A stretch of 64,000 bases of DNA. It comes from Agrocybe praecox. Lineage: Eukaryota; Basidiomycota; Agaricomycetes; Agaricales; Agrocybaceae. The translations under genes were made by a program, and so were the position numbers. Positions 45,001-56,205 of this stretch are shown piece by piece; position 1 is the first letter of the stretch; each line of letters begins with the position of its first letter. Location: the NCBI GenBank assembly GCA_964017145.1, contig OZ024845.1, forward strand, positions 1,364,001 through 1,428,000, given 5' to 3'. The notes under the pieces were generated by a model, which searched no databases, had not been told where the DNA came from, and was given only the letters and a program-made list of their open reading frames with translations.

Positions 45001-48000
45001 TGTATATGTAGTAGATATGCCTTCTGTAAAGCCTCTCCAAATTGAAGAAACAAATTCGCACTCAAAATAAAAGAACTCCCCATATATTGGATTAAATCTT
45101 TTCGTGACTTCATCAGTGAAGCAGGATTTGTACTTCAAATTGACAGTTGACGCTATACATGGATGTGAGAAGTGCATTATTATGTATCATGGCCCTTCCC
45201 CCAAGTCACGACGCTCTTTATTCTGTCTGATTCGATGATAATTTAATATTTGTTAGATATTTAATCTCGGTCATCTCGGAGTTAAAGTTTGTACGTTTAG
45301 CGCTTAGCGTCGATCGATCGTCTTTTATGACTATTATATATAGAAAAGGCGGGGTTTTGCGGGGGTATACATACGCATTTTACTATCATACGTTATAATA
45401 AACTTGTATTCTGACGTTACTCGTCTTGCACCTTCTTGCACGGTACCAACAAGACGGCTTTCGAACCTCAAGTTACCGGTCGGCTTGAGTCAGCTTGGCG
45501 ATTGATGACAAGTCGGCTGCTGGATTAAGTCCAAGAAGAAGAAAGACCTGACAAAGCTCGACTTCTCTGGCGCCGAATCGAGAACCTATCTTATCGCGTG
45601 GCCCTACTTACAAAGAGGGCCGTCATGTTAGGTCATGTTGCAGAATCAGATATCGGATCATGAAAGACATAATTTAAATGACTGTTTCGGCGCCGTCTAA
45701 TAGGACTTGATAATAAGATCGATAAGGATTCAATATTCAATCCTCGGACAGAAAAGAAGGCATATGCGTTGACCGGGAGTGAACGGAATCGGTGAACTGG
45801 CTCGTTAGACACTCAGGGCTGTAAGCAAAGGCTGTTGAGATATGTGTCGGTGGACTGCCGGCGACAAATCGCGTAAGTGGCTGAGCGCTGGGTGCTATGG
45901 TTTCTTTTGTATGTACACACACACATATCATGCCGGTGCCGCACATTAATATTAATCCTCAAGCGCGTTTTGAACTTGGATGCTCTTTTCCACTGTCATC
46001 TCCGCATCGACGGCAATCTCCTATGTCACGCAGAGTAAGTCGTATTCATTTTCACCTACGGTGTTCCTGTGAAAGAGTCATTTCAACGTGGACTTAGAAG
46101 CGCCTGCTTCGATCTTTCAACGATGCTCACCTGACTTCATAAACTAGACCCACGGTGCGTCAGGAAGTTTCCCCCAGCCTCGAGGCTCCAACGTATTGTT
46201 TTCTGCAATAAGTAGTACACCATTCCTCTTTCGATGATTTACATTTCCACGAACAAGCCATTAATGACGCACTCGTACGACGTCAATTGCTCCCTTGACG
46301 AGCTAAGACGGCAACACGATCGTGATATTGAGGCACGTCGTAGCAGGTCTTAGCCGAGCTTGACTCTGGGTAAAACGAGCTGAACACAAATACGTCAGAA
46401 AAGACTCGTTGACAGTCTTTCAAAGAAGCTTGCAGTGCGTGAGCCATGAATACATGCTTCCTTGTAAAGGCTAATTTCGTTTGAACTTTGAGAGCGCAGC
46501 AAATGCGCTGACATTGAATTCGGACGTAGGCTGGTCACATCAATTCGCTTGTGGCAGTGCACGTGGGGCTGATGGGATGAATTTATTATTATTATTAGCT
46601 TTTTCAATAAATTTCAAACCTTAGCTTGAACCTAAACATGAGATATATATCCCTCGGCTCTGCGGCATCAGTCGCTCTTAATGACACGGTTTCAGACTGA
46701 GAATTTGTTTGGTGGGCTCGATTCTCACAGATTCAGGCCATAAACCCAAGAGAATATCTATATTCCTCTAGCTCAATTTTATCTGGCATCCTGCGGTTGT
46801 TTTCATAGCACAAGGTCTAACGGAACGGCCGGCCCCGGCATCCAGACGAGCAAATGGTGAGTGATGGGAAAATTGCTTCGCGCTTGTCTGCTCATCACCA
46901 TCATTGTGCCAGCCAGAATCGTCGTCCGGCGGTCCTATCTTACTCGATTTTCTTTCCTCCCACCCACCCTCTTTTAATTCACAAAAAATTTCCTTTCCTT
47001 AGAATCTAGATCGTCAGCTTGTTCAATTTCCTTCCTTATTGTTATTGCCTCTCCGCATCCCGTACATATTCTCTTGATATTCTAGTGTCAACCGTAGATA
47101 CAGAGATCGGAATACACGCGCAATTAGCTACTAACGTAGCTCTGAGTTTATCTTGTCAGTACCACAGTCAAAATAATGACATAGCAACATATGATGGACG
47201 CGATTGGAATTCGTCTAACGGAAAGGATCCCACCCGCCCAGCGACTGGTCTCCTTCTCCGCTCCGCGTACCGCTTAGCTAAGCTAAGCTTGCCCCCAACC
47301 CACCGACAGTCGTGTCCACCGTATCTGTGTCATCCCGAACATCGTTGAGGCTGGACTTCTACATACGGTCCAGCATGAGTTAGGAAAACATATGCGGCAG
47401 GCTTGGGCATAGCAACACTAGAAAATTACCTCCGCCGCCGCAGGCAGCAAGAGACAATAAAAGAACAACGTTCTGGAAGGTCTTCGTAGTATATTTGTAG
47501 TATGTCAATTATTTAATTTCAATTCCTTCTCAATTTTACGAGCAACGGCAACGACTGGGCGTGCCTAATAATAGTACATATAGCCCGTGGTTAATCGAAG
47601 ATAGTGTTGGGTATATTATCTGCCCGACAAAGTCCAAAAGCCTTGTTTCTGTCGTCTAACATTTTCTGTCTACTCAAAAAGGCAGTCTGAGAAGGTAAAA
47701 TACTACAAACTGTTATCTGCCATTGATCTGCCACGCGCCGCATGGCCAATGTTATCTGCCAAATAGAAGTCATGTGACCCGCTCAAGACCCGTCATTTCG
47801 TGAATTTCGACCGGCATTCCAGTCCATCATTTTATAAACGCATGTTATGGTAGTCTTTATGATGTCATGTAGTGCTAGTAGAAATTTCTGGCTACTTGAG
47901 CACATCGGAGAGCGAAGGAAATACACAAATTTGGTTATTTTCAGTAATCCCTTATTTCTCCTCCTTTTTCGACGATTTCCCCTTTCAGAAAACCTAGCCT

Positions 48001-48080
48001 GTAACCACGGTAAGCATGGCGACGGTTCGGTTCGACTCCAGCAAAAAGAGATCAAAAAAATTGACTAATGACGAAGCCAA
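42061..48080. other. Gene-poor region
   Basis: About 6 kb in which I cannot support a gene. Open frames such as 42874-43074 (minus), 43297-43596 (plus), 44213-44485 (minus, 90 residues starting MSFEPQYLARAF) and 47019-47348 (plus) lack motifs and clear splice partners. No transposase, reverse transcriptase or long terminal repeat was recognised. A pyrimidine-rich tract at 46940-47040 could be a promoter, but no convincing gene follows it. Confidence 0.4.
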
Positions 48081-48099
48081 TGACGTCACACTGACGTCA
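48081..48099. promoter_or_regulatory. Tandem ATF/CREB-type sites (TGACGTCA twice)
   Basis: Two perfect TGACGTCA palindromes at 48081-48088 and 48092-48099, start-to-start spacing 11 bp (about one helical turn). This is the consensus for bZIP ATF/CREB factors. No supported gene starts nearby, so the regulated gene is unclear. Confidence 0.5.
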
Positions 48100-48448
48100 C
48101 ATTCCTCTTCGTTGCACTTTTGAGCATGCATGGTGACTCTCATAAGGGGAAATCTAATATTCGGATGTTTAGACTTTATGAGTGCTTGACGTGAGGTTTA
48201 TAAGATGAAAAACTGTCAATATTAGATTTCGGTAGTGTGTTGTGCTAGCCCATACGATTCCCTAAATACAATACTTAAAAATCCCTAATAAAATTAATCA
48301 CAGAAGAGGGAAAAAACAGAGCAAGTTGAGACGAAAGCAAGTGGCAATTATGGAAAGAAGAAGGGAGAGTTCTCTTGAATAGAGTGATAAGATGGGAACC
48401 AAGAAAAGATGTCTTCCCTACTGTCCAGATGCATGGAGACGTATGGTT

Positions 48449-49334
48449 TTATGCCGCGATCGAAGAATGAGGTGATGCATGATGGTATAAATACAGTGAT
48501 GAGTATGTGGCTGAGAAGAGGGGGACACAGTCCCGGTGGCCCGAATTTTGGATTCTGATAGGAAGGGTGGGGATGACGGTGGATCCTGACGAATTTATAT
48601 CGGGGCACAAGACCAGCTGCCCCGTCAAATGGGTGTGGTATATCCAATAATATTTACGCATATTTCCTTGGATTGGGAAACATGTCTGCTTGAAGGTTGG
48701 GTTGCGCCGCTCATTCTCTCGAAGCTGCGTCGTCTGAGAATTGATGGCCATGAGTTGGTATATTTCCTCGTGTGTGCAGTGAATGGTAAGCTTCACAGAT
48801 GATCTTGTAGTTGTGACGAAAGCGGATGCATGGTGAGGAGGTTTATATTTGGGGGACAGTGGTCCGAGAATGACCGTCCCCCTCGTGAGTGGCCCTGGCA
48901 AATATGAGGACTATCTTCGGGCAACGTATCTCCAGTACTGAGCATTAGGTGGCTATGGTAAATTGGTCAGACGATGATGATAAGAATCTGACCAACGCTA
49001 CACACCTGAGTCCCTGTAGTCGAGTCATCTAAACGATGAACTCTACGTAAGAAATCGCGAAAAAGGGAAAGAAGAATAAAGCAGAGTTATAGAACTTACG
49101 GGCTTGGATGCATTCCCAGATGTCTACGCCCCGTCCTCTAGGGTCCCAGATACCACACTGACTGTACAACGCCCAGTATACGTTGACCTCCCATATTCTT
49201 GTTGCATTTCCGACGACTGCTCCTGGCATCGCTGAGACCGGAGCTATGTATTGGGGATTGTAGGTAGCCGTTGTGAAAGACGAGCAGATGCGAATTGAAC
49301 GGGAAAGATTTACGAGGATGAGTGGAAGACGCAA
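48449..49334 (-). other. Doubtful multi-exon reading frame
   Basis: An exon starting MRLPLILVNLSRSIRICSSF (49334) runs to WECIQA and ends at a perfect donor, GTAAGT (about 49100). After a possible 8-nt exon (GGACTCAG, about 49014) and an acceptor at about 48900, a 150-codon open frame (48901-48449) follows with GTVILGPLSPKYKPPHHA and LTIHCTHEEIYQL. I recognise no family and could not prove the frame across the joins. It may be an unknown protein or chance. Confidence 0.25.
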
Positions 49335-51562
49335 GGGGGGGTTTTATACTCGTCCTTTGACAAAACTCATCGGTTATGCAGATCTCGGCTCACTTCTCCC
49401 ATGAAAGCAACGAACTAGTTTAGTTCGGCTCGGCTACTTACTATGCTGCATGACTGCCTTATCGGGCCGATCTGAATTGTTGCTTTTGATTATCGATTGT
49501 GCTTTTGAAGCCACGCTTTACTGACATCAGCGTAAACGAGGCCTTGGAGTTTTGTGTAATCCTCTCCAATGTCGACAGGAATGAACAAACTGGCCCCAAT
49601 TTCTCCCATCGTATGTCGTTGCAGTACTTCCTCAATTTGTTCTTGTCCCAACCTGACCAACCTGAACCTGTACCGGCCGAAGTTGCAGGGAAAATATAGG
49701 AACATATCACCGCTCAAGACGTCATAAAAACGTGTTTATCACTAGATATATCTTTTGCTGCTCTGGCCCTTGTTCTATATCTTTTTTCAGAAGCTCACGG
49801 CTGTGCGAAGTCATGTAGAATATCTGTGTCATCCAGTGCGATTCCCCTGGATTGTCTCATTCCTCGGTGTTTTCATAGGTCTTTTCTTGCGCGCATAGGT
49901 CTCCTCTTGTACTATATCTAGCCAACAGAAACTCGGACAATCTGCATTCCGTGTCCGATTATTGCGAAGCGTGCGCATACTTATATGTATGTAACAACTC
50001 GTGGCCGGAAGCGAGCTTGGGCGGACAACCGTAAACTCGTTTGGCTATTTTTGTATCCCTCTTTTTGATTTACTTATCGTCGGTTGTCAGTTCACTTATT
50101 AATAGCTGCCAGATAATGATGTATGCTTTCACGAAGGAACATTCCCTGTATACAGTAAGTACTTCTGTGACATTATCCTACATGTCAAGTTCTTTACCGT
50201 GTCTTCTCCCTGGTCGAATTTGTACCCTCTTTGATGATCAGCGGTCATTGGACGCGGACTTTGCACTGTGTACGTGTACTTTTTCTTTCTGATACATTCC
50301 CCGACAAAGCGAACAGCCTCTCAAACACGATGTGATTGCGCAGAAAGGCTATTTCTATCCCATTTATCTGCTCGCGAAATACGACTACTTAGTGAGTACC
50401 CTAGAATCTATTATGAAGCAAGTAGCACATTAATGGCGACTTCCGGCGTCGGCGTTCGCAAGTCTAGGCCTCTTGCCGCTGCCGTTGTCGCCTAGAAAGG
50501 ACCCTAGAATCTGAACCTTGCGACCTTCACTAGCCTGGTTGCTAATAGTATTCCTGGACGCATTTCTATAATGCCTTTCCTGGAAAGATCCACTGGCACG
50601 CACTCTGAGCGAAGGCTAGCCTGAGGTCTTGTGCTCCAGCTCAGGTGCCCTCGGGCTCGCATTTCTCAATGGGTGTCAATTTCTGGGTATTCATAGGTAT
50701 GCACAACCTTTAATGTATCAGTCCCTAAGACCAGCGGCGGTGGGGTATCCTGTTGCTGTCATGGCCATAATATGTCCTCTTTGTGTTCCATCCCAACGCG
50801 CTACTCATACTACTTTGACCCCTTCTGCGACCGTGGATGTAAATTTTACACCCACGCTGTCCAGGAAACTCACCGCTCGTTCAACCCAGACCTAGACCAG
50901 AGCTTGCATATCCATCCAACCGCGGCACTAGACCTTTCTAGTAAGTAATACTTACCATGTAATAACAAATCTTCTGAGATACAAATACCTCAATCTCATT
51001 ATAATTGACAAATTCGACTTAATTCGAATTCAATTCTTTTCCTCTTAGTGGGTATGGGAAATTAAAAAGAGAAGATGGCCCGTTCTCATAGGCGGTAACA
51101 GTGTACCTGAACTCCCCCATTCCGATAGAAATTAGCCCAGCGCCGTCGGCATACTTATTCGCACTGTTGACCGATATTAAAGCAGCTGTATAAGTAAGAT
51201 TGCTATACTTGCCATGTACTGCGCACTGTGCACAGATGATGCGTATCAACATAGCACGACTACTGTTTCTCTAATGACCAAAGTAACGGGTAGACTCGTC
51301 CGACGGCACGATTCTAACGGAGCAACCTCTGTGCCGTCGCGCCAGCACACTTGGAACAGGAAAGAGAAATGTTTACAAAGTTTGAAAGGTAGAAGTAAAT
51401 TGTGAAACCGCGGTGTAAAGCCTGCATGTTTACGCCTACTACAACTTTGTGACTTCGGTCTTCACTTCCGGGTTAATCTCATGACCCTACAAAAGGTCAA
51501 TAGCTTAGTAGCCATTGACGCGGCTACTAATTCGGATGGTTTTGAGGGTCTTTAATATTTAT
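49335..51562. other. Gene-poor region
   Basis: No supported gene. Frames at 49459-49717 (minus) and 50041-50895 (plus) have no recognisable domain or splice chain. Confidence 0.4.
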
Positions 51563-51565
51563 TAG

Positions 51566-52383
51566 CACCCCGGGGAGTCGATGTTTTCAGGTCACCTTAA
51601 AACCCCCGAGAAAATATGGTTTTCTCATACAAAATGGGGCTATTATAAATCATGATATATAATACAAATTTTGGGACACTAAATATGATAAATGAAATCT
51701 AGGTATTCGTTCAAAATTTGGGTCACACCGTAAACATGGCCCAAAATATAATGTTCAGTCAGGCCGAAATCTCAGCCACATATAGAAGTTTTGGATTAAT
51801 TTTTGGGTAGAATGAGAACGGAAATTTAATTCATTCGGAAAACTGGAACGAAACTTATGTTCTCAACAATAGCTTCGGACGGTCAAATATATTAGTTATC
51901 CGCTGTGTTTTCGGCTTGCCTGTAGCTTCTGCCAAAAATAGAGATATCAACGCGTCTGAAAACACAAAAACCAATTGAGTTAATTGTTTTCAGACAAACA
52001 AAAACTCGTGGATTCGAGCACATTTTCTTTTGTGCCGAAAATAAACACAATAGTCGGGAATTCAGACTGTGAGAAAATTTGGAAAAATACTTCATTTTAA
52101 CCTTGAGTTTTAGACCACATTGATATTCTATCTTCTTTCGTACTTTCAGGAAGCCCGCAATGTCTGTATTAGTCTTGGTTTTTGTCCCTACCGGAAATAA
52201 TAATATTAGTCATACTTTCGTGAGATACCAAATTAAAGTTGAAGTTTCTAATTTCGGTCGACTTTTAGTTCATCAATAAACCGTTAATTTAGTACATGTT
52301 TTCTGTAGGCCTTCTATTTTGCACCAAAACCAGGTTTTCTCGGGGGTTTTAGGGTGACCTGAAAATACCAACTTCCCGGGGTG
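51566..52383. mobile_element. Non-autonomous DNA transposon (MITE-like) with 54-bp inverted repeats
   Basis: The left end CACCCCGGGGAGT (51566) and the right end, read on the minus strand, CACCCCGGGAAGT (52383) begin terminal inverted repeats that match at roughly 47 of 54 positions, including TTTTCAGGTCACC and TAAAACCCCCGAGAAAA. The element is about 818 bp and is flanked on both sides by TAG (51563-51565 and 52384-52386), consistent with a 3-bp target duplication as in PIF/Harbinger-type elements. The interior is AT-rich with no transposase frame; the only open frame (51892-52095, minus) has no motif. Confidence 0.85.
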
Positions 52384-52386
52384 TAG

Positions 52387-55073
52387 AGTACCGAGTATAG
52401 TGCTCCGAGTGGCCGTTGCCGAGCGTTCTTTTATATGATCATGGGTCTGCAATTCTTGCCAATGGGACGTCGATTTTGACCATGCCGATGTAGAATTATA
52501 GCCCTGTTAAGAAATACGTTTGCGACGTGATCGCAAATAAACTTGCCCACGTTCACTGCACTACGAACTGGCCTTGCCCGGTAAAAAGGTATACATATAT
52601 ATGAGATCCGAGTCATTCCATGCGCTGCGCAGGCTTACTTGGGGTCGATATTACGAGTACAGACGGTCCCCAACCGTCCAGGCGCTTTACCCGGATATTT
52701 GATTATGACCCGTGCTGGCAGCCACACAAAAATGAATACTACAGGAAGTCACAGAGTTCAACTCAGGACCAGATTTGAGTATTTCGAGTCTCGTGGCATA
52801 AGCCTTGCACGCACATTAGACGCGCTAATTCGATGGTACACAAAAGGTACCGATCCTTCCAAATTCGGCATTATTCCAGTGTGGCGCTTTGCGACCGCCT
52901 TGCATCATTTCTACGTGGTTGAGTCGCAAACCTATTACTTCTAGAACAGATTGGCCGACGAGTTTTGTGACTTGGCTGACAGACTCAATTCAATTTTGGG
53001 TGGACTTCTAAACGAACACTGATCATGGCCCGAGACGCCAAAATCAAGTATCCTTCCACTAACTTTTGCCCCTCTCCCAAAAAAAGAACGTATCCCTAAG
53101 CGCTTACATATAAGTTTGAAGGCGGGTACTATTGACTTGTAGTCCCTAGAATCCAAACACCTCAGAATTCTTTCCCAAGCGACGAGTCAGATATATATTA
53201 ATTGTGATGGGTTCGGCAGAAAATGACAAACCTTTTTTTTATCATCAATAAAATAAATGCATTGCTCATCCCTTTTAAAAGCACTTTGATTTTTCTAGGT
53301 GTGAAACTCAGAATTATCTGACATGTGAACTAACGTGCAGTAAATCAGCAACGTACCGTTCCACTTCAAAAATTCGTACCCTGTTTCTATTCAACGAGAA
53401 AGGAAGAAAGGGCCCAGAAACGGGGATTCTTTATATAACCTACGCCCCCGCATAACGAAACTGATAAACATCGGTAGTTTGAATTAAATTTCTTCCAGGA
53501 GGACTGTCGTGATCGTCATTTGTTCGGCGTTTCTAAATCCACTGCAAGCTCAGAGAATTATTGAACCAAGTGCACTGCCTTCAACGTCCTCGATATATGG
53601 TATATGACAGTTGCAAGATACAGATCATGATGCGTTTTCTTCCTTTTCTTAAAATTCGGAGGTTTTTTCCAAGGCCAAGTAGGATTGAGTCTAAATAAAA
53701 CCTGATTTTTGATGGGGGCGTACTACTTCAATGATCGACACGACAGAAGCTTAATCATAATGAGGTCATAGCACAGCTTTTTAGGGATGAGAATACGTGG
53801 TGGTATTTCGGTGATTGATATAGCTGATGTTCATCTATGTCCCGGGCACAGTTAAACTCGAGAACGGCTGATATTCACCGACGAACGAAGCTGATTACGA
53901 TTTGGGAAAAACAATAATTACTTGCGTGCCATTCGAATTTAGATGCATTGTAAGTTTGTCATTGAATACTACAAGTACTGAGCTCAATAGCAACGACCCC
54001 TCGGTCCCGGTAAAGTTTCTATAAGTAGGGTCAGGAAATGTGAGAAAACGACGCGTTCAAGAACATATCACTAGACGGGTGACAGCGTGTATGGTGTCTA
54101 TATCAAAAGAGTTTGCCTTGCACCTTGGTATATTTCCACACATGACATCACCGAGTCAAAAATTCCGTATTCGCAACAGTTCTTTAGGAGCCCCAGCACG
54201 AAATGCGCAGTCACATTAGGATAACGAGACACATCAGCGAATAACGATGAGTATTCAGACTATATTTGCTTCATTATTTAACTTGATGGTGGATATGGTC
54301 TAAATATATTCAAAATTAGGTCTTATGACCTATTTCTCTTGATGAAAGCGAGGCATACAACAAAAAGCCGACTTTAATTGAGCTTACAGACTTCGGCTGA
54401 AAACCCCACCGACAAATGACGCAGGGGCAATGCTCTGTTCCTTTCCCATGTTGACGGAGGTGTTACACGATATTTGATCCACTTCTGAAAGATCAATTGA
54501 GTTTTAGATCATCCTAATTGATTGTACAACATAAAGTATAGATAAGAGCCAAGACAGGCCACGGAATGCTCGAACGGGCAGCACCGAAAACAACCTGTAT
54601 TTATATTGATGGAAGACGGAGCTAGAAGCAAAGATACTCGGTACTGGATACTGATGATATACTATCTTTACTGTCACACTTGCAGTGCGAACTGGCTCGA
54701 TTGACAATGACAGGAACAGAAGATGGTCATGGAACAGGCTTGAACGCGTGAACTTTATTACACGTGACAAATGATATTCATCACGTGAATGGGTGATGCC
54801 ACGCGTCTGTAGACTGTCAGTGTCTGAACTTGACTACCTAAATAGTCAGTGTTGGAGACTTTGGAACATGGAGAGGTACATACAAAATTATTATATTGGT
54901 TGGAGTCATTAATGAACTCATATCAGCGTCAATCGCACCACCCTTGTCTGAGTTAAAGATTATAGCTCTCGTCGACGCCGAATCTTCAACCTTCACGTCG
55001 TCTCACCACAATTAATATCCCACAAAGCTACACTAACCCCAATATTTGTTTCTTCTATTTCATTGATCCCAAC
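52387..55073. other. Gene-poor region
   Basis: No supported gene in about 2.7 kb. The frame 52639-52944 (plus, 101 residues) is open but unrecognised. Confidence 0.4.
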
Positions 55074-55447
55074 ATGCTCGCTTCCCGAGTACTTCGAAAT
55101 ATCGCAGCAGGTGGCAACAAACTCATGCACGAGTCTGGATCGACAGACTCCGCTATGGTACGTCGCAGTGATGATCCGCAGATCCAGGTCAACTCCTGGG
55201 GTTCAGTTATTTGCGTGCAGTACGAGTTTTTGCTGAACTTATCTCAGCTTTTCGGAGCCGGTGCTTTGGGAGGATTAACCGCATTGGTTTATTACGGGGG
55301 TTGGAAGGCTGAGGGCACTAGCAAAGCCAGTAGGGAGCACGGTGAGTATTTTGACGCAGTCATTGTACTAGGCCTTCATTGTTGGAAATAGCCAAGGATT
55401 TGGAAAGTCGAGCAGCAGCCGCTAACATGCATGTGGTTCCAAAATGA
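55074..55447 (+). CDS. Small single-pass membrane protein, possibly mitochondrial
   Basis: Start MLASRVLRNIAAGGNKLM looks like a mitochondrial presequence (Arg, Ala, Ser, no acids). A 90-nt intron (55158-55247, GTACGT...CTCAG with branch-like GCTGAAC) joins SAM to LFGAGALGGLTALVYYGGWK, a glycine-rich membrane helix. A second intron after REH (55341-55391) leads to AKDLESRAAAANMHVVPK and the stop at 55447, giving about 75 residues. The first intron is a multiple of three and open, so an unspliced 105-residue-type form cannot be excluded. Family not recognised. Confidence 0.6.
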
Positions 55448-56205
55448 AGAGGTATCAGAAATCGTACGAGTCGATGAAGTACGGTTGACAAGTTTCTTCC
55501 GTATTGCTTTTAACCTATATTAGTAGTCCCACTGTTATGTATTGCCTTTCGCTCATTTAGCTTTTTACTTCATGATCGCCAAAACCTACAGTCATCCACC
55601 ATCATGTGATACACTGAAATAGAATATTATTATTTTAGACGCAAATACATGGAAAACATATGAACAAAAAAAAAGGCAGGTATACTAGTATGTACCTAGT
55701 GTTATGATATTTTAAAAAACTGCAAAAAGTGATGCAAGAGGGAGGAAAAAAACAAAAAAAGCTTGACTGCCATTTAAACTTGCAGCCACCACTGATTGAT
55801 ACAGTGCCGTAATTCATAATATAGCAATTCTGGCCTGGCTATGTTTAGGCGTCATTGTCGAATGGATTTTAAAGCTTACAATGCAAAAAGGATCATGAAT
55901 CTATGTACTCTAATGCATCACAAAATGCTACTGTATCACTAGGTGGTGTGTACCACGTGATAGTGGAACACTGTACCATTTTGTGTCGGCCATACACCAT
56001 GCTCGAATGGACGTTGCCCATTTGAATCCGAGTTTTTCTGTTCATGTGTCGATATTACACTCGTAATTTAGAATTTCAAAGAATAAGCGCATGATTTTGA
56101 TATATAGCCATGATTTTTTATCACAGTTCACGACGCCCAAGGGGAAATGGAAGCCAGAATTTGAGCCGGAAGATGACAATTAAACTGCTTATGCCCTAAT
56201 CAGGA
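55448..56205. other. Intergenic region between convergent genes
   Basis: No gene visible; several A-rich runs (for example near 55668 and 55746). Confidence 0.45.

Noticed and set aside
48020..48050. Possible tRNA T-arm (GGTTCGACTCC)
   Set aside because: No matching acceptor stem, D-arm or anticodon arm could be drawn around it.
41428..54660. Recurrent phrase ACTGGATACTGA (41.43, 42.83, 54.64 kb)
   Set aside because: Only a dozen bases long with unrelated flanks; too short to call a repeat family.
55158..55181. 24-nt intron in the small membrane protein gene
   Set aside because: Too short for fungal splicing; a 90-nt intron ending at 55247 keeps the frame and has a branch-point-like sequence.
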